This document shows, one piece after another, positions 34,209 through 42,493 of a DNA stretch of 47,631 nt. A program made the translations under genes and the position numbers. This DNA is from Streptomyces sp. TP-A0356 (GTDB lineage Bacteria; Actinomycetota; Actinomycetes; Streptomycetales; Streptomycetaceae). Position 1 is the stretch's first letter. Every line of letters begins with the position of its first letter. Location of the stretch: assembly GCF_001417775.1 (NCBI RefSeq), contig NZ_BBZJ01000040.1, forward strand, positions 1 through 47,631, read 5' to 3'. Below the pieces are notes generated by a model. The model saw only the letters and a program-made list of their open reading frames with translations, was not told where the DNA came from and made no database searches.

Positions 34209-35589
34209 CCACGAACCGTGCGCCCGGGGTGTGCCGCGGATCGTGCCGCACCTCGCCGCCGGCGGAGCGGGCCAGGCGTCGCGCGAGCGGCAGCCCCAGG
34301 CCCGCTCCGCCGTGTTCGTCGTCCGGATCGGCCCGCCGTCCGGGCTGGAAGAGCTGCCCGGTGAACGACTCCGGGACGCCGGGACCGTCGTCCGTGATGT
34401 CGATGCGTATGCCGTCCGCGGTGCGCCGGGCCTCGACGGCGACGTACGAGCGGGCGTACCGCACGGCGTTGGCGAGCAGGGGGCTGACGATCCGTTCGAG
34501 CAGGGCGGCCTGGACCCCGGCCTCCAGACGCTCGTCCTCGCCGTGCACCTCGACCGTGACCCGGGCGGGGGCCGTCAGGGCCGTGGTGAGGTGCCGCAGC
34601 GTCGGCAGCACGCCCGCCGTGCCGGGGACCGTCGGCGTGCCCTCGCGGGCGTCGTTCAGCAGGGTGTCGCAGATGGTGCGCATCGACTGGGCAGCGTCGG
34701 CGATCACCGCGTGGGTGGCCTTGGTGTCGGCGTCCGTGCGCGGGCGGGCCTGCCACCAGTCCAGCTCGGCGACGATCCGGCTGAGCGGGGTGCGCAGCTC
34801 GTGCGACAGCTCCGCGGTCAGCTGCCGCTCATGGCGCAGCACCGCCCGGATGCGGTCCAGGAGCTCGTCCAGCGACGCGCCCAGCCGGGCCAGTTCGGCC
34901 GGGCGCTGCACCGTGCCGAACCGCTCGTCGGAGGCCACGGCACTCCACTGCGTGGCCTGGTCGGTCATGGTGCCCACGGGCCGCAGCGCCCGCCCGACCG
35001 CCAGGCGCGTGAGGGCGTAGGTGCAGGCGAGCATCACGGCGTCCAGGACGAACGACCCCAGCAGCAGCGTGTCCGCCGAACTGCGGTACGGCGACAGGTC
35101 CAGGGCGGTGACGACCGTGGCCGCGCCGCCCTGCGCGCGGGTCGGCACGGGCCGGGCGCACAGCCGGACGGGTCTGTGCACCCGGTGGCCGTCGACGGTG
35201 ACGCAGTCCCGGCCGCCCCGCGCCACCAGTCCCTCCGCGACCCGGCCCAGCGGCCCGTGCGCGGCGGTGGACGAGGGCTGTTCGAGCAGGTGCCGGCCGG
35301 CGTAGATCCACACGTTGGAGTCGAGGAGCGCGTCGTTGGAGGTCTCCAGGACGCGCACCTTCGGGCCCTTGGTGTCGATGGTCGTGGCGACCGCCGCCGC
35401 CCGGGTGCCCAGTACGTCGTCGGCCTGGCGCTGGAGGTGGTGCCGGACCACCGTGTTGAAGGCGATGGTGAGGATCACCATCAGCAGGGTCGCGGTGGTG
35501 AACGCGACCAGGGAGAGACGACCGCGCAGGGTGCGCGGCGCCAGCCGGGTGAGCAGGGCGGTGGCCCGCGGGGCCGGGACGGCGGTCAT
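34189..35589 (-). CDS. sensor histidine kinase
   Basis: A 466-residue kinase with two membrane helices (about residues 25-48 and 175-198), an extracellular sensor between them, a HAMP-like linker, H-box ELSHELRTPLS (His about 263), N-box LLANAVRYA, G1 DDGPGVP and G2 GGAGLGLPLA. Its ATG overlaps the stop of the response regulator gene (ATGA), so the pair is translated together. It lies beside the COG4705 genes and probably controls them. Confidence 0.92.
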   Translation of the reverse strand: MTAVPAPRATALLTRLAPRTLRGRLSLVAFTTATLLMVILTIAFNTVVRHHLQRQADDVLGTRAAAVATTIDTKGPKVRVLETSNDALLDSNVWIYAGRHLLEQPSSTAAHGPLGRVAEGLVARGGRDCVTVDGHRVHRPVRLCARPVPTRAQGGAATVVTALDLSPYRSSADTLLLGSFVLDAVMLACTYALTRLAVGRALRPVGTMTDQATQWSAVASDERFGTVQRPAELARLGASLDELLDRIRAVLRHERQLTAELSHELRTPLSRIVAELDWWQARPRTDADTKATHAVIADAAQSMRTICDTLLNDAREGTPTVPGTAGVLPTLRHLTTALTAPARVTVEVHGEDERLEAGVQAALLERIVSPLLANAVRYARSYVAVEARRTADGIRIDITDDGPGVPESFTGQLFQPGRRADPDDEHGGAGLGLPLARRLARSAGGEVRHDPRHTPGARFVVSLPAG

Positions 35590-36248
35590 GACAGCCGGTG
35601 GCCGATGCCTCGCGCGGTGCCGAGCGTCAGACCGCTGCCCGATTCGCGCAGCTTGCGGCGCAGCCGGGTCAGATACTGGTCCAGCGTGTTGTCGCTGACC
35701 TGAGCACCCTCGGGCCACCCCGCCCGGACCAGCTCGCGGCGGCGCACGATGTCCCCGGACGCCGCCATGAGCGCCGCGAGGAGACGGAATTCCGTCGGCG
35801 TCAGATCGACGTGCCGACCGTGCACGGTCAGGCCGTGGCGGACGGGATCCAGGACGAGGTCCCCGGCCGTGGCCGCCGGGCGCGGGGCGGCGCGTTTGAG
35901 CGCCGCCCGCAGCCGGGCGGCGAGCTCGGTGAGGTGGAACGGCTTGGGCAGATAGTCGTCGCCGCCGGCGGAGAAGCCGGAGAGCCGGTCCGTGAGCCGG
36001 TGGTGGGCCGTCAGGAAGATCACCGGGGCGAGGAAGCCGTTCGCCCGTATCGCCTGGCACACGTCCCGGCCGTCCGCGTCGGGCAGTCCGATGTCGAGGA
36101 CGGCCGCGGAGACGTCGTCGTCGGCCAGCCGCAGCGCGGTCGCGCCGTCCGCGGCGGGCACGGTGTCGTACCCCTCGTCCCGCAGGCCCCGCAGCAGCAC
36201 GTCCCGCAGTGCGTGATCGTCCTCGACGACCAGGATCTTGTGGCGCAT
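35586..36248 (-). CDS. OmpR-family response regulator
   Basis: A 220-residue regulator: receiver domain with VVEDD (7-11), phospho-acceptor Asp52 (AAVLDIGLPDADG) and PKPF Lys (about 102), then a winged-helix domain (LTPTEFRLLAALM, VSDNTLDQYLTRLRRKL, GIGHRLS). It forms an operon with the kinase just downstream. The 11-base direct repeat before the first COG4705 gene is a likely target. Confidence 0.92.
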   Translation of the reverse strand: MRHKILVVEDDHALRDVLLRGLRDEGYDTVPAADGATALRLADDDVSAAVLDIGLPDADGRDVCQAIRANGFLAPVIFLTAHHRLTDRLSGFSAGGDDYLPKPFHLTELAARLRAALKRAAPRPAATAGDLVLDPVRHGLTVHGRHVDLTPTEFRLLAALMAASGDIVRRRELVRAGWPEGAQVSDNTLDQYLTRLRRKLRESGSGLTLGTARGIGHRLS

Positions 36249-36309
36249 GGTCCTCCGTGGGCTCGCTCGGCCGGTCCGGCGGGGCTGCCGGGAGCCGATC
36301 CCCGCCCGG

Positions 36310-36960
36310 CTATGCCGGCGTGCTCGTCCGCTCCGCGGCGGTGTCCTGCCCGGCAGCGGACGCCCTGAGCAGCGGACGCAGCGGGGTGGTCTCCAGGCGG
36401 CCCGCCAGGTCCTCCGGGCGGCGGCTCAGCGGGATCATCGTGACGGAAGCGACGAGGGCTCCGACGATGAACCCTGCCACCACGTCGTGAGGGTAGTGGG
36501 CGCCGACCCAGAGCCGCGAGGCCGCCATCGCACCGGCCGCCACCAGCGCGGTGTGACCGATCCGCCGCGAGACGAAGAAGAGGGCCACCGCGGCGGCCGC
36601 GGCTATCGCCGTGTGGTTGCTGGGGAACGACCAGTCGCCCGGGGCGGGACACGCCTCCAGAGGTGACACGTGCAGGCTCTGACACGGGCGGTCCTCGCGG
36701 ACCATCAGCTTCAGCACGGAGTTCACCGCGAACGCGAGGACGACCACCAGCGGGACCACCAGGGCGATCAACGCGGCCCCGGAGCCGGTGCGGCGCGCCC
36801 GCCACCAGCCCACGACCATCAGCACGGCGAACAGTCCGAGCCCGTACGTCGACCAGGCGGAGATCAGGGAGTCCAGCCAGGCGGGGACGCGGTGGGTCAG
36901 GTCGACCACGTCCGTATAGGCCGAGCCGTCGATCGACGACCCGTCGAAGGCATACATCAT
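36310..36960 (-). CDS. PAP2 family lipid phosphatase
   Basis: A 216-residue membrane phosphatase with the three PAP2 motifs: KLMVREDRP (KxxxxxxRP), FPSNH (PSGH-type) and SRLWVGAHYPHD (SRxxxxxHxxxD). Six hydrophobic segments are visible. Family members dephosphorylate undecaprenyl pyrophosphate, phosphatidylglycerol phosphate or similar lipids. The ATG overlaps the stop of the DedA gene (ATGA), which fits a joint role in polyprenyl-carrier recycling. Confidence 0.9.
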   Translation of the reverse strand: MMYAFDGSSIDGSAYTDVVDLTHRVPAWLDSLISAWSTYGLGLFAVLMVVGWWRARRTGSGAALIALVVPLVVVLAFAVNSVLKLMVREDRPCQSLHVSPLEACPAPGDWSFPSNHTAIAAAAAVALFFVSRRIGHTALVAAGAMAASRLWVGAHYPHDVVAGFIVGALVASVTMIPLSRRPEDLAGRLETTPLRPLLRASAAGQDTAAERTSTPA

Positions 36961-37622
36961 CCGCGGACACCCTCCTTCGCGGCCCGGCGGGAGCGCAGCA
37001 GCTCCAGGGCGAGCGGGGTCAGGGAGACCGCGACGATCACCGCGATCATGGGCAGCAGGTACTTGTCGACGTTCGGCACCGACGAGCCGAGCGCGTATCC
37101 GCCGAGGGTGAGGCCGAGGCTCCACACGAGGCCGCCGACGACCTGCCAGAGGGTGAAGGTCCGCGCGGGCACCTGCAGCGCGCCCGCCATCGGGTTCAGC
37201 ACGGTGCGCACCACGGGGACGAAGCGGGCCAGGACGATCGCCTTCGCGTGTCCGTACCGCTCCAGGAGCTCCTCGGCGCGCTTGGCGCCCTCGTGCAGCC
37301 GGGCCGAGCGGCTGCGGGCGAGCAGCGCGCCGCCCGCCTTGCGTCCCAGCAGGTACCCCACCTGGGACCCGGTGAGCGCGCCCACGGCCGCGGCGACCAG
37401 CAGCAGCGGCAGGGACAGCTTCACTCCGTGCTGACCCGAGCCGGTGCACAGCAGGCCCGCCGTGAACAGCAGGGAGTCGCCGGGCAGGAAGAAGCCGATG
37501 AGCAGCCCCGTCTCGGCGAACATCACGATGCCCACGCCCAGCACGCCGAACGCCGCGAGCAGGGACTGGGCGTCCAGCACATTGACCGCGAGCTGTGATC
37601 CCAGTGACAGGGATGTGGCCAT
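36957..37622 (-). CDS. DedA family membrane protein
   Basis: A 221-residue member of the DedA/SNARE-associated (VTT) family: ETGLLIGFFLPGDSLLFTAG, GYLLGRKAG and RFVPVVRTVLNPMAGA are the typical blocks. Recent work assigns some DedA proteins as undecaprenyl phosphate flippases. ATG at 37622 was chosen over 37640 because GGAAGGG has normal spacing to it. Two tandem palindromes lie 56-93 bases upstream. Confidence 0.9.
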   Translation of the reverse strand: MATSLSLGSQLAVNVLDAQSLLAAFGVLGVGIVMFAETGLLIGFFLPGDSLLFTAGLLCTGSGQHGVKLSLPLLLVAAAVGALTGSQVGYLLGRKAGGALLARSRSARLHEGAKRAEELLERYGHAKAIVLARFVPVVRTVLNPMAGALQVPARTFTLWQVVGGLVWSLGLTLGGYALGSSVPNVDKYLLPMIAVIVAVSLTPLALELLRSRRAAKEGVRG

Positions 37623-37677
37623 CGTCGTGAGCCCTTCCATCCGGGTGGCCGGGCGCGACGAGGCGTCACCGGCGTCT

Positions 37678-37695
37678 GACTACAGACATGTAGAC
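37678..37695. promoter_or_regulatory. tandem operator 1 of the DedA-PAP2 operon
   Basis: GACTAC-N6-GTAGAC; it also contains TACA-GACA-TGTA, the core pattern of BlaI/CopY-type sites. It matches operator 2 at 11 of 12 half-site bases. Confidence 0.6.
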
Positions 37696-37696
37696 C

Positions 37697-37714
37697 GTCT
37701 ACTGAACTGTAGAC
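37697..37714. promoter_or_regulatory. tandem operator 2 of the DedA-PAP2 operon
   Basis: GTCTAC-TGAACT-GTAGAC, a perfect palindrome extending to 7-bp arms, 19 bases from operator 1 and 75 bases upstream of the DedA ATG. Confidence 0.65.
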
Positions 37715-37792
37715 GATAACGGGGTGGCGAACGTTCCCGTGATCGGCGGACGGGTGAACGCGGCCGGATTCGATCGGTGGTGCCCGGCGGGG

Positions 37793-38212
37793 TCACTCCG
37801 TCGCGAGGGAGATCTCCGTCGCCTTGATCAGGGCCACGACCGAGGAGCCGGGCGTCAGACGCAGCTCCTCCACGGCGTCCCTGGTCACGGCGGCCGTCAG
37901 TGCCGCGCCCACGACCCTGACCTTGACCGACGCCATCGCCCCGCCCGTGGTGACCCCGTCGACGGTACCCGGCAACTGGTTCCGGATGGAAACGCCCTCG
38001 ACCGGGGCGCCGGCGAGCGCGACCTCCGTCGACTTCACCAGGGCGTACACCGAGGCGCCGGGCGCGAGGTTCAGCTCGTCCACCGCCTCCGCGGTGATCG
38101 CCGCGGTGATGTCCTGGCCCCCGGCCAGCCGGACCTTCACAGCCGCCATCACCTCGCCCGGGGTGACGGCCGTGACGGTGCCGGGAATCTGGTTGCGCAT
38201 GCTCAGGTTCAT
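37793..38212 (-). CDS. di-Mop molbindin (molybdate-binding TOBE protein)
   Basis: A 139-residue protein made of two tandem Mop/TOBE domains, each starting with (S)xRNQ(I/L)PGTV and containing an ALVKSTEVALA-like C-terminal strand (residues 4-70 and 76-139). Such proteins bind molybdate or tungstate in the cytoplasm as a store or sensor. It stands 92 bases after the modC gene and is probably cotranscribed with modABC. Confidence 0.88.
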   Translation of the reverse strand: MNLSMRNQIPGTVTAVTPGEVMAAVKVRLAGGQDITAAITAEAVDELNLAPGASVYALVKSTEVALAGAPVEGVSIRNQLPGTVDGVTTGGAMASVKVRVVGAALTAAVTRDAVEELRLTPGSSVVALIKATEISLATE

Positions 38213-38304
38213 GGGGACGCCTCGCGGAACGTGGGGGATTGTCGGGATCTGTCCCTGGCAGGCCCACGGTAGCGGGATTCGAGGAGCCGGACCCGCGCGG
38301 AGCG

Positions 38305-39396
38305 TCAGGCCGGGTACGCGTGCGTCTGTGCCGCCTTGACGGTCGCCCAGACCGGGGCGCCCGGATGGAGACCCAGCTCGGCCGCGGCCACGGTGGTGAG
38401 ATCCGCGGCGAGGGACAGCTCGCCGGTGAGGTCCGCGCGGATCTGGTCGCCGTGGGTCTCCAGCCCCACGACCTCGCACCGCCACAGATTGCGCGCGCTG
38501 GAGCCGCTGGGCCGGTCCCGGTACAGGGTGACCGCACCCGGCGGGAACGCCACGAAGACCGCTCCCGACAGCTCCTCCGTGGTCGTGATCGCGGGACCGG
38601 TGTCGAGCCGCACCGTATGACCGTCCGCCCGTCCCCGGTAGAGGTTCAGCCCGACCAGCTGCGCGATGTAGTCCGTACGGGGGCGGCGGGCGATGCCGGC
38701 AGGGGACCCCTCCTGCACCACGCGGCCGTGCTCGATCACGACCAGCCGGTCGGCGAGCACCATGGCGTCCAGCGGGTCGTGCGTGACCAGGACGGCCACC
38801 GCCTCGAACTCGGCCAGATGACGGCGCAGCTGGGCGCGCACATCGAGCCGGGTACGGGCGTCGAGCGCGGCCAGCGGCTCGTCCAGGAGCAGCAGCCGGG
38901 GCCGGGTGGCCAGCGCGCGGGCGAGCGCCACGCGCTGGGCCTGGCCGCCCGAGAGCCTGCGCGGCTTGGCCCCGGCGTGGTCGGCGAGGCCCATGCGGGT
39001 CAGCCACTCGGCGGCCTGGGCGCGCGCCTCCGCCTTGGACGCGCCCCGGCAGCGCGGACCGAAGGCGACGTTGTCCAGCGCGGTCAGATGCGGGAAGAGC
39101 AGGTAGTCCTGGAAGACGACACCGACCGGGCGGGACTCGGGCGGCGTACGGTCCAGCGCGGTGCCGTCCAGCCGCAGATGGCCGCCGGTGAGCGGGACGA
39201 GACCGGCCAGAGCGCGCAGGGCGGTGGTCTTGCCGGCGCCGTTCGGGCCGAGCACCGCGACGACGTCGCCCGGCGCGGCGGTCAGCGTGACATCCAGCCG
39301 GAAGGAGCCGCGTTCGACGACGAGCCGGGCGTCCAGGCCCTCGGCACGCACGCCGTCGGTCCTCGGACCGGCCGTGGTCCGATCGATGTCGGTCAT
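38305..39396 (-). CDS. modC: molybdate ABC transporter ATP-binding protein
   Basis: A 363-residue ATPase: Walker A GPNGAGKT (about residue 50), signature LSGGQAQR, Walker B LLLLDEP, H-loop THDP, then a C-terminal TOBE region (ETHGDQIRADLTGELS, ATVKAAQTHAYP). ATG at 39396 was chosen; a GTG at 39414 is possible. It lies 34 bases after the permease gene and works with it to import molybdate. Confidence 0.92.
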   Translation of the reverse strand: MTDIDRTTAGPRTDGVRAEGLDARLVVERGSFRLDVTLTAAPGDVVAVLGPNGAGKTTALRALAGLVPLTGGHLRLDGTALDRTPPESRPVGVVFQDYLLFPHLTALDNVAFGPRCRGASKAEARAQAAEWLTRMGLADHAGAKPRRLSGGQAQRVALARALATRPRLLLLDEPLAALDARTRLDVRAQLRRHLAEFEAVAVLVTHDPLDAMVLADRLVVIEHGRVVQEGSPAGIARRPRTDYIAQLVGLNLYRGRADGHTVRLDTGPAITTTEELSGAVFVAFPPGAVTLYRDRPSGSSARNLWRCEVVGLETHGDQIRADLTGELSLAADLTTVAAAELGLHPGAPVWATVKAAQTHAYPA

Positions 39397-39430
39397 CTCG
39401 GGTCCGTCCCGCACACCCGGCGCAGGCCGC

Positions 39431-40282
39431 TCATGACGCCGTCATCCAGCGGCCCCGCAGCCCCGCCAGAACCGCGATCGACACCGCGAGGAGCACCAGG
39501 CTCAGCGCGATCGCCGCCGCCGGGTCGTTCTGCAGGGCCAGATAGACGGCCAGCGGCATCGTCTGCGTACGACCGGGGAAGTTGCCCGCGAAGGTGATCG
39601 TGGCCCCGAACTCGCCGAGCGCCCGCGCCCACGCCAGCACCGCACCGGCCGCGATGCCCGGTGCGACCAGCGGCAGCGTGACCCGGCGGAACGCGGTGAA
39701 GCGGGAGGCGCCGAGCGTCGTGGCGGCCTCCTCGTAGCGCGGATCGGCGGCCCGGAGCGTGCCCTCGACGCTGATGACGAGGAACGGCATCGCCACGAAC
39801 GCCTCGGCCACCACCACCCCGGCCGTCGTGAACGGCAGGGTGACACCGAACCACGTGTCCAGCCAGCGCCCCACGACCCCGTTGCGCCCGAGCGCCAGCA
39901 GCAGCGCCACACCGCCCACCACGGGGGGCAGCACGAGCGGCAGTGTCACCAGGGCCCGTACGACGCCCCGGCCCGGGAAGTCCGTACGGGCCAGCAGCCA
40001 GGCCAGGGGCACGCCCAGCACCAGGCTCACCGCGGTGGCGGCGGTCGCGCTCACCAGGGACAGCTGCAGCGCCTGCCACACCTCCACGCTGGTCAGCTGG
40101 TCGGGCAGGGTGCGCCACGGGGCCCTGACGAGCAGGGCGACCAGGGGCAGCAGCAGGAACACCAGACCGGCCAGCGCGGGCAGCAGCAGCGGCAGGGGAG
40201 CGCCCGGCCGGCGGACACGTCCGTGCCGCGGCCCGTCCACGAGGGTCTCGGCCGCGGCACCGGACGTGTCGAGCCGGCTCAT
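39431..40282 (-). CDS. modB: molybdate ABC transporter permease
   Basis: A 283-residue permease with six hydrophobic segments and the EAA loop near its C-terminal end (EEAATTLGASRFTAFRRVTLPL), followed by ARALGEFGATITFAGN, typical of ModB/CysT. The ATG overlaps the stop of the substrate-binding gene (ATGA). Confidence 0.93.
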   Translation of the reverse strand: MSRLDTSGAAAETLVDGPRHGRVRRPGAPLPLLLPALAGLVFLLLPLVALLVRAPWRTLPDQLTSVEVWQALQLSLVSATAATAVSLVLGVPLAWLLARTDFPGRGVVRALVTLPLVLPPVVGGVALLLALGRNGVVGRWLDTWFGVTLPFTTAGVVVAEAFVAMPFLVISVEGTLRAADPRYEEAATTLGASRFTAFRRVTLPLVAPGIAAGAVLAWARALGEFGATITFAGNFPGRTQTMPLAVYLALQNDPAAAIALSLVLLAVSIAVLAGLRGRWMTAS

Positions 40283-41142
40283 GGCTGGAGGAACCCCGCC
40301 TCGGTCAGGACCTTGCGGCCCTCGGCGGACCGCACCAGCGCGATGAACGCCTTGGCGGCCTCGGCGTTCGGCGCGTTCTTCAGCAGGGCGATCGGGTAGT
40401 CGTTGATCGCCTTGCCCGACTCGGGGAACTCCACACCCGTCACCTTGTCACCCGCCGCCCTCACATCGGTCCGGTAGACGACCGCGGCGTCGGCCTCCTT
40501 CAGCTCCACCTTCGTCAGGGCGCTCTTGACGTCCTGCTCGTATGACACCGGTGTCAGCTTCAGGTTGCTCGCGGTCAGCGCCTTCTGCGCGGCGGCCCCG
40601 CACGGCACCGTCCTGTCGCACAGCACGACCTTCAGGCCGGACTTGGTGAGGTCCTTCAGGGAGGAGACCTTGTGCGGGTTGCCGGGCAGGGTGGCGATCT
40701 CCAGCTGGTTGCGCACGAAGGTGGCGGGGGTGCCGGCGGCGTCCTTCCTGCCCGTCACGACGGCCATGGTCTTCGGGCTGGCCGCGGCGAAGACGTCGGC
40801 GGGGGCCCCGCCGGTGATGCTCGCGGCGAGGGTGTCGCTGCCGCCGAAGTTGAACGACACCTTCGTGCCGGGGTGCTCCTTCTCGAACTCCTGCCCGAGG
40901 GTGGTGAAGCTCTCCTTGAGGGAGGCGGCGGCGAAGACGGTGACCGTGCCGGTCAACTTCGACGAGGCCGACGAGGCGGACGAGTCCGACGACGCGGAGG
41001 AGTCCGACGAGGACGTGGCGGAGTCCGATGTCCTGGCGGCGTCGGAGCCGGAGGAGGAGCAGGCGCTCAGGGCCAGCAGCGCGGCGGCTCCCGCACCGGT
41101 CAGCTGCACCATCCGGCGGGTCCGGCACGCGGAACGGGTCAT
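40279..41142 (-). CDS. modA: molybdate-binding lipoprotein
   Basis: A 287-residue binding protein. The lipobox LSAC gives the lipidated Cys at about residue 28, followed by a Ser/Asp-rich linker and the ModA domain: FAAASLKESF, NFGGSDTLAASI, GAPADVFAAAS and VYRTDV, whose Ser and main-chain atoms hold the oxyanion. First gene of the modABC operon. GAGGAG precedes the ATG. Confidence 0.93.
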   Translation of the reverse strand: MTRSACRTRRMVQLTGAGAAALLALSACSSSGSDAARTSDSATSSSDSSASSDSSASSASSKLTGTVTVFAAASLKESFTTLGQEFEKEHPGTKVSFNFGGSDTLAASITGGAPADVFAAASPKTMAVVTGRKDAAGTPATFVRNQLEIATLPGNPHKVSSLKDLTKSGLKVVLCDRTVPCGAAAQKALTASNLKLTPVSYEQDVKSALTKVELKEADAAVVYRTDVRAAGDKVTGVEFPESGKAINDYPIALLKNAPNAEAAKAFIALVRSAEGRKVLTEAGFLQP

Positions 41143-41213
41143 CACGGGTCCACTCCTCTGCTCGTCCAGGAAGGGTCCCAGGACCCCTCCGTTACGCCGA
41201 TCATACTGACGCA

Positions 41214-41242
41214 GATGCCATCCGGAAGTCTGCTGTGGCATC
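41214..41242. promoter_or_regulatory. inverted repeat in the modA upstream region
   Basis: GATGCCA-N15-TGGCATC, a perfect 7-bp inverted repeat about 72-100 bases upstream of the modA ATG and facing the divergent oxidoreductase gene. It could be the target of the MerR-Mop regulator. Confidence 0.4.
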
Positions 41243-41331
41243 GCATGGGCTGGGTCGTCGGCGGATGGGACTCGCATGTGCGTTTGTACGGGGGCGTCGC
41301 CGGGGTACCGTCACCCGGGAGGTGGTGACCT

Positions 41332-41808
41332 GTGGGTCGGTCTCTGACGGATCCGATCGCCGACGCCGCCGTGCCGGCGGAGCTCGCGCTGACCGGAGAC
41401 CTCGCGCGTCCCGCCCTGCTGACCGTCCGGGACCTGCTGTCCTGGCCCCAGCACCGGGTGCGCGTCAGTTTCGAGTGCGCCACCAGCGGCGTACGGCACC
41501 ACCGCTTCGAGGGCCCGCTGCTGCACGACGTGCTCTCGGCCGCCGGGCCCGTGTTCGATCCCGCCCGGCGCAAGGACCGACTGCGCTTCCTGATCGCCGT
41601 CACGGGCGCGGACGGCCACCACGCTCTGCTGTCCTGGGCGGAGATAGACCCGGACTTCGGCGGTGCGCCCGTGCTGCTCGCGGCCGGCATGGACGACGCT
41701 CCGCTCACCCGGTCCGGACCCCAGCTCGTGCTGCCGCAGGACCGCTGCGGGGCCCGGTACGTCAGCGGCATCAACGCGATACGGGTCGACGGCCGTTACG
41801 GGTTCTGA
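41332..41808 (+). CDS. stand-alone molybdopterin-binding oxidoreductase domain
   Basis: A 158-residue protein matching the oxidoreductase molybdopterin-binding (sulfite oxidase-like) domain. Cys49 in FECATSGVRHHRFEGPLL stands where the molybdenum-ligand Cys of the family lies (CxGN.. then W.G..L). The domain is much shorter than a full sulfite oxidase, and the Asn/Gly next to the Cys is replaced. It may need a partner subunit, or be a cofactor-binding relic. GGGAGG precedes the GTG. It diverges from modA, which fits a molybdenum role. Confidence 0.75.
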   Translation: MGRSLTDPIADAAVPAELALTGDLARPALLTVRDLLSWPQHRVRVSFECATSGVRHHRFEGPLLHDVLSAAGPVFDPARRKDRLRFLIAVTGADGHHALLSWAEIDPDFGGAPVLLAAGMDDAPLTRSGPQLVLPQDRCGARYVSGINAIRVDGRYGF

Positions 41809-41821
41809 ACGCGGGCGCGCG

Positions 41822-41960
41822 GCCGTTGCGGGCCCTGGCCGTTGCGGGCCCTGGGTGTGGGTGCCTGGCTGTTGCGGGCCCTGGATGTCCGCGCCTTGCC
41901 GTCGCGGGCCCTGGGTGTGGGCGCCTGGCCGTCGCGGGCCCGGGACCTGGCTGCCGGCTG
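41822..41960. repeat. degenerate 30-bp tandem repeat
   Basis: Units of CCGTTGCGGGCCCTGG alternate with a 14-base unit (GTGTGGGTGCCTGG type) about three times between the oxidoreductase and the MerR-Mop gene. Copies have drifted. No coding function seen. Confidence 0.7.
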
Positions 41961-41976
41961 CCGGACCGCCGCCGGT

Positions 41977-42375
41977 TCAGGTCCGGTCGATATGGACGTT
42001 CGTCGACTTCACCCGGGCGGTGGCCTCCATGCCGACCTCCAGGCCCAGTTCCTCCACGGCCTCCCGGGTGAGCAGGGAGACCAGACGGTGCGGACCCGCC
42101 TGGATCTCCACCTGGGCGGCCACGTCGCCGAGCTTCACGGCGGTGACGATTCCGGGGAACGCGTTGCGGGCCGAGGTGTGCGACGGGGCGTCCTCCTCGC
42201 CGGTGCCGCCGCGCGCCAGCTCCACCGAGAACGCGGCCAGGTCCCTGCCGTCGATGACCCGGCGCCCGCTCTCGTCCCGCCGGGTCGCCACCCGGCCCGC
42301 GTCCGCCCACCGTCGCGCGGTGTCCGGACTCACCCCGAGCAGACGGGCGGCCTGCCCGATTGTGTAGGACTGCAT
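41977..42375 (-). CDS. MerR-type HTH / Mop domain regulator
   Basis: A 132-residue protein with an N-terminal MerR/excisionase-like helix-turn-helix (YTIGQAARLLGVSPDTARRWADAGRV, residues 3-28) and a C-terminal Mop/TOBE domain (SARNAFPGIVTAVKLGDVAAQ, then MEATARVKSTNVHI). It is the actinobacterial type of molybdate-responsive regulator, different from ModE, and likely controls modABC. A perfect inverted repeat sits directly before its ATG. Confidence 0.88.
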   Translation of the reverse strand: MQSYTIGQAARLLGVSPDTARRWADAGRVATRRDESGRRVIDGRDLAAFSVELARGGTGEEDAPSHTSARNAFPGIVTAVKLGDVAAQVEIQAGPHRLVSLLTREAVEELGLEVGMEATARVKSTNVHIDRT

Positions 42376-42395
42376 GGGCGCCACGATAGGCGCCC
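42376..42395. promoter_or_regulatory. inverted repeat at the MerR-Mop start
   Basis: GGGCGCC-ACGATA-GGCGCCC, a perfect 7-bp inverted repeat, starts one base upstream of the ATG. It could be an autoregulatory operator or a leader hairpin. Confidence 0.45.
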
Positions 42396-42493
42396 GCGCC
42401 GTACCCGCCACAACACGCCCGGGAGGCCCCCTCGCACGCCGGATCTGCGGAAACCGACGTGGCCGTTCGTGCCCCATGGCAGGATCCCACGCC

